A DNA stretch of 64,000 bases. Origin: an uncultured Alphaproteobacteria bacterium. GTDB taxonomy: Bacteria; Pseudomonadota; Alphaproteobacteria; Rhodobacterales; Rhodobacteraceae. This document shows positions 1 through 9,814 of this stretch, piece after piece (within the stretch, counting starts at the first letter, position 1; every line of letters starts with the position of its first letter). Location of the stretch: NCBI GenBank assembly GCA_902611605.1, contig CACMAH010000002.1, forward strand, positions 1 to 64,000, given 5' to 3'. The notes under the pieces were generated by a model. It ran no database searches. It worked only from the letters and a program-made list of their open reading frames with translations, and was not told where the DNA came from. Position numbers and translations under genes: made by a program.

Positions 1-337
1 AGAAGCGATGGCGGGTATAAGTCCTGAAATGGTAGAAAATATGCCTCCAGAAGCAATGTCAAGCATGAGTCCTGAGATGATGCAGAACATGCCCCCAGAA
101 GCGCAAAATGCAGTCAGTGAAGCTAGCGATGGTGGATTGGGAGCATTAGATGAAGCCTTTAATCAACCTCCTGTGGATATTCCAATTCCAGACGCAGCTT
201 CTGATGCTTTATCAGAGGCCGTGAATGCGGTTCAAACACAAGGCTCAGTCAATCAAATAGAAACAGAAACTAAAGATGAAACAGAAGGCAATAATGAAGA
301 AGAAGTTACAGTAACACCAAATGAGGATATAGTTTAA
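1..337 (+). CDS. C-terminal fragment of a Met/Pro-rich octapeptide-repeat protein (5' end outside window)
   Basis: Frame is open to the window edge (..EAMAGISPEMVENMPPEAMSSMSPEMMQNMPPEAQ..), with an 8-residue repeat (S/P)PE(M/A)xxxM and an acidic tail; stop at 335-337. Confidence 0.6.
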   Translation, partial: EAMAGISPEMVENMPPEAMSSMSPEMMQNMPPEAQNAVSEASDGGLGALDEAFNQPPVDIPIPDAASDALSEAVNAVQTQGSVNQIETETKDETEGNNEEEVTVTPNEDIV

Positions 338-413
338 AAATATATAATTAAATCACTTTCTGGGTTTACATATGCAACACAATTACTAAGTCTTTGGGAT
401 TTTTAAATAAAGC

Positions 414-490
414 TGGCGCACCGAGAGGGATTCGAACCCCCGACCACCTGATTCGAAGTCAGGTGCTCTATCCAGCTGAGCTACCGGTGC
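414..490 (-). tRNA. tRNA-Arg (anticodon TCG), CCA encoded
   Basis: Reverse complement gcaccggtagctcagctggatagagcacctgacttcgaatcaggtggtcgggggttcgaatccctctcggtgcgcca folds as a cloverleaf; anticodon loop CTTCGAA. Confidence 0.95.
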
Positions 491-550
491 GTTATTTAAG
501 AACTAACTATAGCTTTGAGTATAAGCAAGAAATTTTTATAAATTATAAAA

Positions 551-1249
551 TTAAAGTTTTAGTATATTAAATTTCTTCAGAAAAATAGGTAAAATAGAAA
601 TAAGACTAAGTATTAATAAACCCACCAAAAATTTTTTTTGTTCAAAAACATCCAAATTGAAATCGTCTTTTTGATTTACAATATCTTCCACCCCAGATCC
701 AATCATTATTATGGATAATGTACCAGGCATTATACCAAAAAAAGTAGTTACTAAATATGGAAAAAATCTAACGCCAACTATTGCTGGAGCAATATTAACA
801 AACCAAAAAGGGAAAACAGGAAAAAATCTGATGAAGAATAAATAACTCCAGATATCTTTCTCCATTCCCAATTTAATTTTATTTAATAGTCCAGGTTTCC
901 TTTGAATACTTTCTACACTTTTTATAAAACCAATTTTAATTATTAGGAATAAAATAACTGCTCCTAAAGTAGCCCCAATCACAACTAAAAAGAAACCAAT
1001 GAAAACACCAAAAATATAACCTCCTAAGAAAGTAAGAAAAGTTCCAATAGGTAGAGAAAGTGCTGTAGAAACTAAATATAATATTGTAAAAAACATTAAA
1101 GATAAAAGAAATTTATTTTCTACAAAAATTAGTAACTCTGATAGATTATTTACAGTTAATTTAAAAACAAAATTCCAGTAATCAAAGAAAAGACTTGAAA
1201 ATAGAATTGTTAAAAGAAAAATTATTGGGATTAGATATCTAATCATCAA
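551..1249 (-). CDS. TVP38/TMEM64 (DedA-like, SNARE-associated) family membrane protein
   Basis: Hydrophobic; LPIGTFLTFLGGYIFGVFIGFFLVVIGATLGAVILF and FFIRFFPVFPFWFVNIAPAIVGVRFFPYLVTTFFGIMPGT motifs typical of the family. Confidence 0.85.
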   Translation of the reverse strand: MMIRYLIPIIFLLTILFSSLFFDYWNFVFKLTVNNLSELLIFVENKFLLSLMFFTILYLVSTALSLPIGTFLTFLGGYIFGVFIGFFLVVIGATLGAVILFLIIKIGFIKSVESIQRKPGLLNKIKLGMEKDIWSYLFFIRFFPVFPFWFVNIAPAIVGVRFFPYLVTTFFGIMPGTLSIIMIGSGVEDIVNQKDDFNLDVFEQKKFLVGLLILSLISILPIFLKKFNILKL

Positions 1250-1395
1250 AATGTTAAAAAAATTTCATAATTTATATTTATACATATTTGAATTGCTATC
1301 TAATGTAAAACTTTAATTCAGATATAGTTAACAATTGACACCGTACAATATGCATAATAAAAGGTGTCTGTTATAAATTTAAATGAAGGTGCAAT

Positions 1396-1530
1396 ATGAA
1401 AAGGACTTATCAGCCAAGTAATCTTGTTAGAAAAAGAAGACATGGTTTTCGTTCTAGAATGGCTACTTCAAATGGTCGAAAGATTATTAATAAAAGAAGA
1501 GCACAGGGACGCAAAAATCTTTCAGCTTAA
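1396..1530 (+). CDS. rpmH: 50S ribosomal protein L34
   Basis: Short ORF missing from the supplied track: [44 protein letters not shown]; directly upstream of rnpA. Confidence 0.97.
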   Translation: MKRTYQPSNLVRKRRHGFRSRMATSNGRKIINKRRAQGRKNLSA

Positions 1531-1602
1531 CTCTTCGTTAATTATTAAATAAAAATATTATATTTTGAGAATTTATATCTAACTATTTTTTCTTAAAGTT
1601 GG

Positions 1603-1989
1603 GTGGCTAAAATGGATAGCTCAAAACCTATACTTGTTAAAATCACAAAAAAAAGTGATTATTTAAAAATGAAAACAGGATTAAAATTTGTTACACCTGG
1701 TTTTATTATTCAAGGAAGAAGTAGAAAAAAAGAATGCAATTTTGATCCATACCAAATTAGATATGGCCTCACTTGTTCAAAAAGGGTGGGTAATGCAGTA
1801 AAGAGAAATCGAGCAAAGCGAAGACTTAGAGCCTTAGTAAAAAATATCATTCCTATTGAGGGCTTAAAGGGCTGGGATTATGTTTTGATTGGAAAAGAAA
1901 AAACTACTGAAGAAATATCTTTTAAAATTCTTGAATCAAATCTAAAAGATGCTTTATCTAAATTACATAAAATGGAATTAAAAGATTGA
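1603..1989 (+). CDS. rnpA: ribonuclease P protein component
   Basis: [27 protein letters not shown] motif; downstream of rpmH. Confidence 0.95.
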   Translation: MAKMDSSKPILVKITKKSDYLKMKTGLKFVTPGFIIQGRSRKKECNFDPYQIRYGLTCSKRVGNAVKRNRAKRRLRALVKNIIPIEGLKGWDYVLIGKEKTTEEISFKILESNLKDALSKLHKMELKD

Positions 1990-2225
1990 AAAAAATTAGA
2001 AAATTAATAATTATCCCAATTTATCTATACCAAATTTGTATTAGTCCTCTTTTAGGACGTAATTGTAGATTTGAGCCCACATGTTCACAATATTGCAAAG
2101 AAGCTATACTTGTTCATGGTATTTTTTTAGGTTCATTATTAAGTTTGAAAAGAATATTAAAATGCCATCCGTTTGGTGGATTTGGTTATGATCCTGTCCC
2201 AAAAAAGAAAATTAATAATGATTGA
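1986..2225 (+). CDS. yidD: membrane protein insertion efficiency factor YidD
   Basis: [34 protein letters not shown]; probable TTG start overlapping the rnpA stop. Confidence 0.93.
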   Translation: MKKIRKLIIIPIYLYQICISPLLGRNCRFEPTCSQYCKEAILVHGIFLGSLLSLKRILKCHPFGGFGYDPVPKKKINND

Positions 2226-3048
2226 TACAAAAGAAGAAATACATCCCATATTTTATAATTGCCCTAATAGTCTTGAATTTCGAAAATTGAGAAAACGTAT
2301 TGTTAGTAAAACTAAAGACATCATTTATGATTTTGAAATGATAGAGAAAGGTGCAAAATGGTTAGTCTGTCTATCTGGTGGTAAGGATAGTTTTACATTA
2401 TTAGCTTGCTTAATTGAATTAAAGTGGCGAGGACTGTTACCAGTAGAAATTCTGGCCTGTAATTTAGATCAAGGTCAACCAAATTTTCCTAAAACAGTAT
2501 TACCCAAATTTTTGAAAAGAATAGGAGTGCCTAATCGAATTGAATATCAAAACACCTACTCTGTTGTTAAAGATAAAATTCAAAAAAATAAAACTTACTG
2601 TTCACTTTGTTCAAGATTGCGGAGGGCACACCTTTATAGAATAGCTAGAGAAGAAAAATGTACAGCGGTTGTCTTGGGACATCATCAGGATGATATTTTA
2701 GAGACTTTTTTTCTCAATCTTTTCCATGGTGGAAAACTATCCTCAATGCCACCAAAATTAATTAATGATGAAGGGGACTTATTAGTTTTAAGACCCTTAG
2801 CAAGTATAAGTGAAAAAGATTGTGAAAGATTTTCTAATCATATGAAATTTCCAATAATTCCATGTGATCTTTGTGGCAGTCAAGACGGTTTGGAAAGAAA
2901 AAAGATAAAAAAAATGCTTGAACAATGGGAGTTAGATTTTCCAGGAAGGAAGAAAATAATGTACAAAGCTTTATCAAATAGCAGGCCTAGCCACTTATTG
3001 GATAGATCATTATTTAATTTCGCTAATCTTGACAGAAACAGGTTGTAA
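2218..3048 (+). CDS. ttcA: tRNA 2-thiocytidine(32) synthetase TtcA (PP-loop ATPase)
   Basis: SGGKDS PP-loop, CSLCSRLRR and CDLCGSQ cysteine motifs, [14 protein letters not shown]. Start at 2218 preferred over 2173. Confidence 0.9.
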   Translation: MIDTKEEIHPIFYNCPNSLEFRKLRKRIVSKTKDIIYDFEMIEKGAKWLVCLSGGKDSFTLLACLIELKWRGLLPVEILACNLDQGQPNFPKTVLPKFLKRIGVPNRIEYQNTYSVVKDKIQKNKTYCSLCSRLRRAHLYRIAREEKCTAVVLGHHQDDILETFFLNLFHGGKLSSMPPKLINDEGDLLVLRPLASISEKDCERFSNHMKFPIIPCDLCGSQDGLERKKIKKMLEQWELDFPGRKKIMYKALSNSRPSHLLDRSLFNFANLDRNRL

Positions 3049-3101
3049 ATTTTTATTAAATCTTTATTCCGTAATAAATAAAAAATATAGATGAGTGTTT
3101 T

Positions 3102-4880
3102 ATGGATGAACAAACAAAAAATCTAATATTAGCTACAGCGCTTAGCTTTCTTGTTTTATTAACTTGGATGTTTCTATTCCCTCCAGAGCCTATCCCTGAG
3201 GAGATAGTGACATCAGAAAATCAAACCAGTCAAACTATAACTGGAAGTAATAAAAAGTTATCAAATGATGAAATATCAGAATTAAATGATAGCACGTCCC
3301 AAAACTCTGAAGAAACATTTGCACCTAGAGTAGAAATTTTAACAAAAAATCTAAAAGGCTCTATTTGGTTAAAAGGTGGAAGAATTGATGAACTTAGCTT
3401 GCAAAAATATCGTGAAACTTTAAATGAAAGTTCTAATAATGTCACCTTACTGTCACCTGATGGAACTAAAAATCCATATTATGCCTTTCACGGCTGGGCT
3501 GGAATGAAAGGTTTAGATGAAGGTGAAACACCAAATTCTAGTACTATTTGGACCTTAAAATCTGGTCGTATTCTAACAGAAAATTCCCCAATAACTTTAA
3601 GCTGGAAAAATAATAAAGGTATTATTTTTGAAAAAACTATATCTATTGACGAAAATTATATGTTTGAAATTTCTCAATCTGTAATCAATGGTAGTTCTGA
3701 AAATATTCAATTGTATCCATATGGAAATTTAACAAGAAACGGTCAACCAGATACTATTGGTTTCTATATTCTTCATGAAGGTGTTGTTGGGATGCATGAT
3801 GGAGAACTAATAGAGACTAATTATGGAGATATTGAAGATCTTTCGAGAGAAGAAATTACTCGAGAAATTCAACAAAATGGATGGATAGGTTTTACTGATA
3901 AATATTGGATGTCTACTTTAATTCCTAAAGCAGGTCAAACATTTAAAATGGACCAAAGATATTTTCCTTCCTCTGATAATTTTGAAGTATGGATGCGATT
4001 ACCTCCTATACAAGTTAATATTAATGAAAGTGCCTCTGTGACAACCAACCTATTTGTTGGTGCAAAAGAGGTTAATACTATTAAGTCTTATCAAAAATCT
4101 CTAGATATTGAAAATTTTGTAGACTCAGTTGACTGGGGCTGGTTTTTTTATCTAACTAAACCAATTTTTTTCCTCTTAGATTGGTTTAATAGTTTCACTC
4201 ATAATATGGGATGGTCAATAATTCTATTAACTCTTTTTATAAAAACTTTATTATTCCCACTTTCATATAAATCATTCGTATCGATGTCTAGAATGAAGCA
4301 CTTACAACCTCAAATGGAAAAAATTAAGAAAAATGCAGGAGATGATCGAGCTAAATTACAGCAGGAGTTAATGGCTTTATATAAAAAAGAAAAGGTCAAT
4401 CCTGTTGCTGGATGTTTACCCATTTTATTACAAATACCCGTATTTTTCTCTTTATATAAAGTTTTGTTTGTTACAATAGAAATGAGACATGCGCCATTTA
4501 TTGGCTGGATAAAGGATTTATCTGCGCCTGATCCTACTTCATATATGAATTTATTTGGGTTATTACCATTCTCCCCCCCTGACCCAACAAGTTTATTTTC
4601 TATATTTTCTATAGGTGTTTATCCTATTTTGATGGGTGTAACAATGTGGTTGCAACAAAAACTAAATCCGGCTCCTACTGATAAAACACAAGCAATGATA
4701 TTTGCTTGGATGCCATGGGTTTTTATGTTTATGTTAGGTCAATTTTCAGCAGGATTAGTAATATATTGGGTTGCAAATAATCTAATTCAATTTGGACAAC
4801 AATATATTATTATGTACTCACAAGGAGTAAAACCAGATATTTTTGGAAATATCTTAAAATCATTTAAAAAATCTGAATAA
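3102..4880 (+). CDS. yidC: membrane protein insertase YidC
   Basis: MDEQTKNLILATALSFLVLLTWMFLFPP N-terminus; GWSIILLTLFIKTLLFPLSYKSFVSMSRMKHLQPQM. Confidence 0.96.
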   Translation: MDEQTKNLILATALSFLVLLTWMFLFPPEPIPEEIVTSENQTSQTITGSNKKLSNDEISELNDSTSQNSEETFAPRVEILTKNLKGSIWLKGGRIDELSLQKYRETLNESSNNVTLLSPDGTKNPYYAFHGWAGMKGLDEGETPNSSTIWTLKSGRILTENSPITLSWKNNKGIIFEKTISIDENYMFEISQSVINGSSENIQLYPYGNLTRNGQPDTIGFYILHEGVVGMHDGELIETNYGDIEDLSREEITREIQQNGWIGFTDKYWMSTLIPKAGQTFKMDQRYFPSSDNFEVWMRLPPIQVNINESASVTTNLFVGAKEVNTIKSYQKSLDIENFVDSVDWGWFFYLTKPIFFLLDWFNSFTHNMGWSIILLTLFIKTLLFPLSYKSFVSMSRMKHLQPQMEKIKKNAGDDRAKLQQELMALYKKEKVNPVAGCLPILLQIPVFFSLYKVLFVTIEMRHAPFIGWIKDLSAPDPTSYMNLFGLLPFSPPDPTSLFSIFSIGVYPILMGVTMWLQQKLNPAPTDKTQAMIFAWMPWVFMFMLGQFSAGLVIYWVANNLIQFGQQYIIMYSQGVKPDIFGNILKSFKKSE

Positions 4881-4881
4881 T

Positions 4882-5550
4882 GTGATTACGGAAAAACAAG
4901 AATTCCAATTTTATATTGGAAATGATATTATAGAAGATAAAGAAAAGAGCTATGATAAGCTTTTTACAGCACATATTGATTTTGTTAAAGGAATAAAATC
5001 ATTTCATGATATGCCCAGTGGAGATTTTATAGAAATTTGCTTTTCAGGCAGATCAAATGTAGGTAAATCTTCACTGATAAATTATTTAACTGGTAGAAAA
5101 TCAATAGCGAGAACATCTAAAAATCCTGGCAGAACTAGAGAAATAAATTATTTTAGAATTGGAGATAATAAGCACTTAGTTGATTTACCTGGTTACGGCT
5201 ATGCAAAAGTATCAAAAAAAGAAAGGCAAGCATGGTTTAAAATGGTAAAAGATTATTTTTTTTATAGTAATAACTTGAGAAGAGTATTTCTTTTAATAGA
5301 TAGCAGGCATGGAATTAAACCAAGTGATGATGATCTCATGAAAATTTTAGAAGAAGCGGCAATAACTTTTCAGGTAATATTCACAAAATTTGATAAAATC
5401 AAACCAATTGAATTTGAAAAAATCAAAAAAATCACTTTTACTAAGCTATCCTTATTTGCAAATGCTTTTCCAGAAGTTATATTAACCTCTACTAAAAAAA
5501 ATATTGGAATTGAAACTTTAAGAATGTCAATTGGTAAAATTTTCAGTTAG
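4882..5550 (+). CDS. engB: ribosome biogenesis GTPase EngB/YsxC (GTG start)
   Basis: GRSNVGKSSLINYLTGRKSIARTSKNPGRTREINYF, DLPGYGYAKVSK. Confidence 0.95.
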   Translation: MITEKQEFQFYIGNDIIEDKEKSYDKLFTAHIDFVKGIKSFHDMPSGDFIEICFSGRSNVGKSSLINYLTGRKSIARTSKNPGRTREINYFRIGDNKHLVDLPGYGYAKVSKKERQAWFKMVKDYFFYSNNLRRVFLLIDSRHGIKPSDDDLMKILEEAAITFQVIFTKFDKIKPIEFEKIKKITFTKLSLFANAFPEVILTSTKKNIGIETLRMSIGKIFS

Positions 5551-5579
5551 ACATAATAAATTCTTACAAGGGATTAATA

Positions 5580-6446
5580 ATGCAGGATTATGACAAAATC
5601 GATTGGATAACCTCAGCAAAAACTCTTTCTGAAGCACTACCATATTTAAAAAGATACGACTCTGCTACAATAGTTATTAAATTAGGTGGTGCTGCAATGA
5701 ATAACATTGAAAATCTGTCGTCATTTGCGAGAGATATTGTCTTAATGAAGCAATGTAAGGTTAACCCAATAATTATCCATGGTGGGGGGCCTATGATAAA
5801 TAGTGCCCTAGAAAAATGGGGAGTAAGTTTTAATTTTATTGATGGAAAACGTGTTACTGATGAAAGTGCTGTTAAAATAGTAGAGATGGTTTTATCTGGT
5901 GATCTGAACAAAAACATAGTCTCATCGATTAATAGTCAAGGGGGCAATGGCGTTGGAATTTCAGGAAAAGATGCTTCTCTTGTAATTTGTGAAAAAGATC
6001 ACCCAAAATTGGGATTTGTTGGGAAACCAATTCTTATCAACACTAAATTAATTACTACTTTGGTAGAGAATGACTTTATACCAGTAATCTCTCCAATCGG
6101 AACAAATGAGAAAGGTGAAACGTTTAATATTAATGCAGATACAATGGCAGGAAGTATAGCTTCTGCATTAAAGGCAGATAGATTACTTTTATTAACAGAC
6201 GTTGAAGGGGTAAAAGATAAAAATGGTGAAAAGATTGAAAAAGCCCCTTTAAAAGAAATTAAAAAATTAATAAATCAAAATATAATTAAAGACGGCATGA
6301 TACCAAAAGTTAATACTGCAATAGACGCTATTGAAAAAGGTGTGAGAGCAGTTGTTATTCTTGACGGAAGCATACAAAATGCTTGTTTATTAGAACTTTT
6401 TACAGATCATGGGGTTGGTACATTAATAAGAGAAGAAATAGACTAA
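5580..6446 (+). CDS. argB: acetylglutamate kinase
   Basis: [53 protein letters not shown]. Confidence 0.95.
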   Translation: MQDYDKIDWITSAKTLSEALPYLKRYDSATIVIKLGGAAMNNIENLSSFARDIVLMKQCKVNPIIIHGGGPMINSALEKWGVSFNFIDGKRVTDESAVKIVEMVLSGDLNKNIVSSINSQGGNGVGISGKDASLVICEKDHPKLGFVGKPILINTKLITTLVENDFIPVISPIGTNEKGETFNINADTMAGSIASALKADRLLLLTDVEGVKDKNGEKIEKAPLKEIKKLINQNIIKDGMIPKVNTAIDAIEKGVRAVVILDGSIQNACLLELFTDHGVGTLIREEID

Positions 6447-7207
6447 TGTCCTAGTATCTGGCTTAGAAATAACTTCGTCCTGTCAGATTGAGGTTTATTA
6501 AAAAAGCTTTCAGGTTCATTTTGTTCTACTATTTGCCCATCATCCATAAATATGACTCTATCGGCAACTTGTCTTGCAAAACCCATCTCATGCGTTACAC
6601 AAATCATAGTCATGCCATCTTCTGCTAATTGTATCATTGTGTCTAAAACTTCTTTGATCATTTCAGGATCAAGTGCCGAAGTAACTTCATCAAATAACAT
6701 TATTCTTGGCTTCATACATAATGATCTGGCTATTGCTACTCTTTGTTGTTGCCCCCCCGATAACTGACCTGGATATTTGTTAGCTTGTTCAGGGATTTTT
6801 ACTTTTTCTAACATTTCCATAGCAATTTCCTGCGCCTCTTTAGCTGGAGTTTCTCTTACCCAAATAGGCGCTAATGTACAATTTTCTAATGTAGTTAAAT
6901 GAGGAAATAAATTAAAATGTTGGAAGACCATTCCTACTTCTGAGCGTATCTTATCAATGTTTTTTAAATCAGTAGTCAATTCAGTACCGTCGACAATGAT
7001 ACGACCCTTTTGATGCTCTTCTAACCGATTAATACATCTAATAAGTGTAGATTTTCCAGAACCAGACGGCCCACATACTACTATTCGCTCACCTCTCATT
7101 ACTTCAAGGTTAATATCCCGCAAAACATGGAAATTTCCATACCACTTATTCATCTCTGAAATGTGAATAGCAACCTCATCAGTGATATTTATTTTGGTTT
7201 TCTCCAT
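6443..7207 (-). CDS. aapP: general L-amino acid ABC transporter ATP-binding protein AapP
   Basis: [39 protein letters not shown]; follows aapM/aapQ. Confidence 0.93.
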   Translation of the reverse strand: MEKTKINITDEVAIHISEMNKWYGNFHVLRDINLEVMRGERIVVCGPSGSGKSTLIRCINRLEEHQKGRIIVDGTELTTDLKNIDKIRSEVGMVFQHFNLFPHLTTLENCTLAPIWVRETPAKEAQEIAMEMLEKVKIPEQANKYPGQLSGGQQQRVAIARSLCMKPRIMLFDEVTSALDPEMIKEVLDTMIQLAEDGMTMICVTHEMGFARQVADRVIFMDDGQIVEQNEPESFFNKPQSDRTKLFLSQILGH

Positions 7208-7243
7208 TTTTATATATCCTTCTAAATTAAAATTACCATTCTA

Positions 7244-8524
7244 CTACTTATCTGTCTTTAATTTACGCTCTAAATATTGAGAATACTGTGACATACCAAA
7301 GCAAACCACAAAAAACATTAAACCAATAGCTACATATAATTCCCAGTAAATACCATTCCATGTTTGATCCGCTCTAATTGTAGAAGCTAGACCTACAGGA
7401 TCTCTTAAACTAATAATTGATACAAGTGTTGTATCTTTAAACAATCCAATAAATGTATTCACAATCCCTGGAATAGAAATTTTTAAAGCTTGAGGCATTA
7501 TAACTAGGCGTTGAGATTGCCAATATGTTAATCCTAGAGAGGCAGATGCCTCATGTTGTCCTAATGGTAGTCCTGCTAAACCTCCTCGAATTACTTCAGC
7601 CATATAAGCTGCAGAAAAAAGTGTTACCATAATTATTACTCTTAAAACTATATCAAAGTTAGTTCCAGGTGGTAAAAAATAATTTAGTAAAACAGAAGCA
7701 ACAAAAAGTAAGGTTATTAAGGGTACACCTCTAATAAACTCGATAAAACCTACACATATCATTTTTATAATTGGCAAATTTGACTGTCTTCCTAGTGCTA
7801 GAAGAATACCAATTGGAAAAGAAGCAACTATACCAGTTATTCCAACTATCAAGGATAACGTAAAACCTCCCATTTTAAGAGACTCTACAGGAGGTAATGA
7901 AATTGGGATGATTATATTTAAAATATTAACAAAATAATTGGAAAAAAATATAAAAAATAAAATTACAAAAAGAATAGAACTAATTCCAGCGATAACCATA
8001 TTTTTTGTAATATTTCTCAGTAGCAAAACAAATAATAAAACTCCTAGAAAAAAACCAATATAAACTATTCCAACACCCCATATGGACCCACCCCAAAGCA
8101 ACCAAATAGCTAATCCTGGATAAATTATTGAAAACCAAAAAAAACGAAAATACTTTGGAAACAAAATTGGGATAATAGAAAAAATTAAGAGTATAAACGT
8201 GACTGTTGGACGCCAATATTCTTCTGCAGGATACAATCCAAAAAGCAATTGCTTCCATCTTGCAGTTAAGACAGAAAAGCAGGCTACGTCAGGATTTAAG
8301 TCTAAACATTCTCTTAGAGATTTTGTATCCCAATGACCACCCCATGCCCAAGGAATAAAATCTTTTAAAATAATGAAAATAAAATAAATAGATAGTAACG
8401 TTAGTAAGGTATTGAACCAACTTGAAAATAAATTTTGTTTTAACCAACCAATAATACCAACTTCAGATATAGGCGCCGGAGAAGGTGGTATTTTATTTTT
8501 TTGAACAAAGGCTAGTTTAGACAA
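7244..8524 (-). CDS. aapM: general L-amino acid ABC transporter permease AapM
   Basis: Polar amino-acid permease with HisM-type domain (FIEFIRGVPLITLLF, HEASASLGLTYWQSQRLVIMPQALKISIPG). Confidence 0.92.
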   Translation of the reverse strand: MSKLAFVQKNKIPPSPAPISEVGIIGWLKQNLFSSWFNTLLTLLSIYFIFIILKDFIPWAWGGHWDTKSLRECLDLNPDVACFSVLTARWKQLLFGLYPAEEYWRPTVTFILLIFSIIPILFPKYFRFFWFSIIYPGLAIWLLWGGSIWGVGIVYIGFFLGVLLFVLLLRNITKNMVIAGISSILFVILFFIFFSNYFVNILNIIIPISLPPVESLKMGGFTLSLIVGITGIVASFPIGILLALGRQSNLPIIKMICVGFIEFIRGVPLITLLFVASVLLNYFLPPGTNFDIVLRVIIMVTLFSAAYMAEVIRGGLAGLPLGQHEASASLGLTYWQSQRLVIMPQALKISIPGIVNTFIGLFKDTTLVSIISLRDPVGLASTIRADQTWNGIYWELYVAIGLMFFVVCFGMSQYSQYLERKLKTDK

Positions 8525-8525
8525 C

Positions 8526-9743
8526 TTATCTCACCACTATTTGAAATGATCTATTATAGTAATTAATTACTGATGAAATTAGTAAAGATACACACAAATA
8601 GAAACCCATTAACAGCAACATTGATTCTAACTCTCTACCAGTTTGATTTAATGTGATACCACCAAGAGTACCTCTTACATCCATATAACCTACAGCGATT
8701 GCTAGTGATGAATTTTTTGTTAAATTCAAATAATTTGATATCAATGGAGGAACTATTATTCTGAGTGCTTGAGGTAAAATTATTAAGTTCATAATTTTAT
8801 TTGGTCTTAATCCCAAGGAAGCTGCCGCCTCAGTCTGCCCTTTGGATATGGCTAAAATACCTGCCCTGACTATTTCAGCGATAAAAGCAGAAGTATATAA
8901 TGCCAAAGCCAATGTAAGAGCAAGAAAAGAATTTCTCAAATGTATTCCATCTTTAAAATTAAACCCTTTAAGATAAGGATATTCAAGGGAAATTGGTTTC
9001 CCTATTAAAAAATATAAACCCAATGTAGGCAAAATAATTATTAATATGCTTATCCAAAAAGTTGGTAAACTTTTACCTGTTTCTTTTTTCTGTTTATTTG
9101 CATACTGTTTTATGAAAATTACTATGAGTACAGATAATATAAAGCTTAAGAGTAACCAAAACGATCCTTCACCAAATATTGGTGCTGGAAAGTAAGTACC
9201 TCTATTTGTTACTGCGATACTGTCAAAAAGTAACATAGTAGCTTGCGGATCAGCCCCCTTAAATGCCTTTGGGGCTGGTGTAAATTCAGTTAGAAGAGCA
9301 AATATCATTACAATCCAAAGCAAAACAGGGACATTTCTAAAACCTTCAATGTAAATTGACATTAATTTAGCTACTAACCAGTTTTTTGAAAGTCTTAAAA
9401 TACCAACAAACAAACCTAAAATTGTAGCAAAAAAACATCCTACAAAAGCTACCAGTAATGTATTTAAAATTCCCACAAAAGCCGCCCTTCCGTGAGTGCT
9501 ATCACTAGTGTAAGGTATTAAACGCTGATTAATATCATAACCCGCCCTGAGGAACAAAAAATTGAAGCTTACATCTTTACCTAATAAAGCTAAATTTTTT
9601 AGAGTATTATCAACCAACCAGAAAAACACAGCTACAAAAATTATAAATGTAATTACTTGAAGTGACGTTCCCCGATATCGGGTATCACTAAGTAACATAC
9701 TTAATTTAAAGCTCTCAGTTTTTGGTGGCGCAGAAGCTTTCAT
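8526..9743 (-). CDS. aapQ: general L-amino acid ABC transporter permease AapQ
   Basis: YIEGFRNVPVLLWIVMIFALL; GQTEAAASLGLRPNKIMNLIILPQALRIIVPPLISNYLNL. Confidence 0.92.
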   Translation of the reverse strand: MKASAPPKTESFKLSMLLSDTRYRGTSLQVITFIIFVAVFFWLVDNTLKNLALLGKDVSFNFLFLRAGYDINQRLIPYTSDSTHGRAAFVGILNTLLVAFVGCFFATILGLFVGILRLSKNWLVAKLMSIYIEGFRNVPVLLWIVMIFALLTEFTPAPKAFKGADPQATMLLFDSIAVTNRGTYFPAPIFGEGSFWLLLSFILSVLIVIFIKQYANKQKKETGKSLPTFWISILIIILPTLGLYFLIGKPISLEYPYLKGFNFKDGIHLRNSFLALTLALALYTSAFIAEIVRAGILAISKGQTEAAASLGLRPNKIMNLIILPQALRIIVPPLISNYLNLTKNSSLAIAVGYMDVRGTLGGITLNQTGRELESMLLLMGFYLCVSLLISSVINYYNRSFQIVVR

Positions 9744-9775
9744 AAATTCACATAATTTTGATCATGAAAGAAAGA

Positions 9776-9799
9776 GGGGCGTCTTTACAAAGCCGCCCC
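9776..9799 (-). terminator. GC-rich intercistronic stem-loop between aapJ and aapQ (attenuator / partial terminator)
   Basis: Minus strand GGGGCG-g-CTTT-gt-AAAG-a-CGCCCC followed by TCTTTCTTTC; sits just after the aapJ stop. Confidence 0.8.
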
Positions 9800-9814
9800 A
9801 ATCAATTTTATATA

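Noticed and set aside
1335-1340. TTGACA upstream of rpmH as a promoter
   Set aside because: A good -35, but no convincing -10 at 16-18 bp spacing (CATAAT is only 12 bp away); not supported enough to call
2880-3113. Minus-strand ORF (77 aa) overlapping the ttcA 3' end and yidC start
   Set aside because: Overlaps two confident genes and has no recognisable motif
5588-5917. Minus-strand ORF (109 aa) inside argB
   Set aside because: Shadow ORF of a confident argB
7980-8258. Minus-strand 92-aa ORF inside aapM
   Set aside because: Different frame of the same strand within a confident permease
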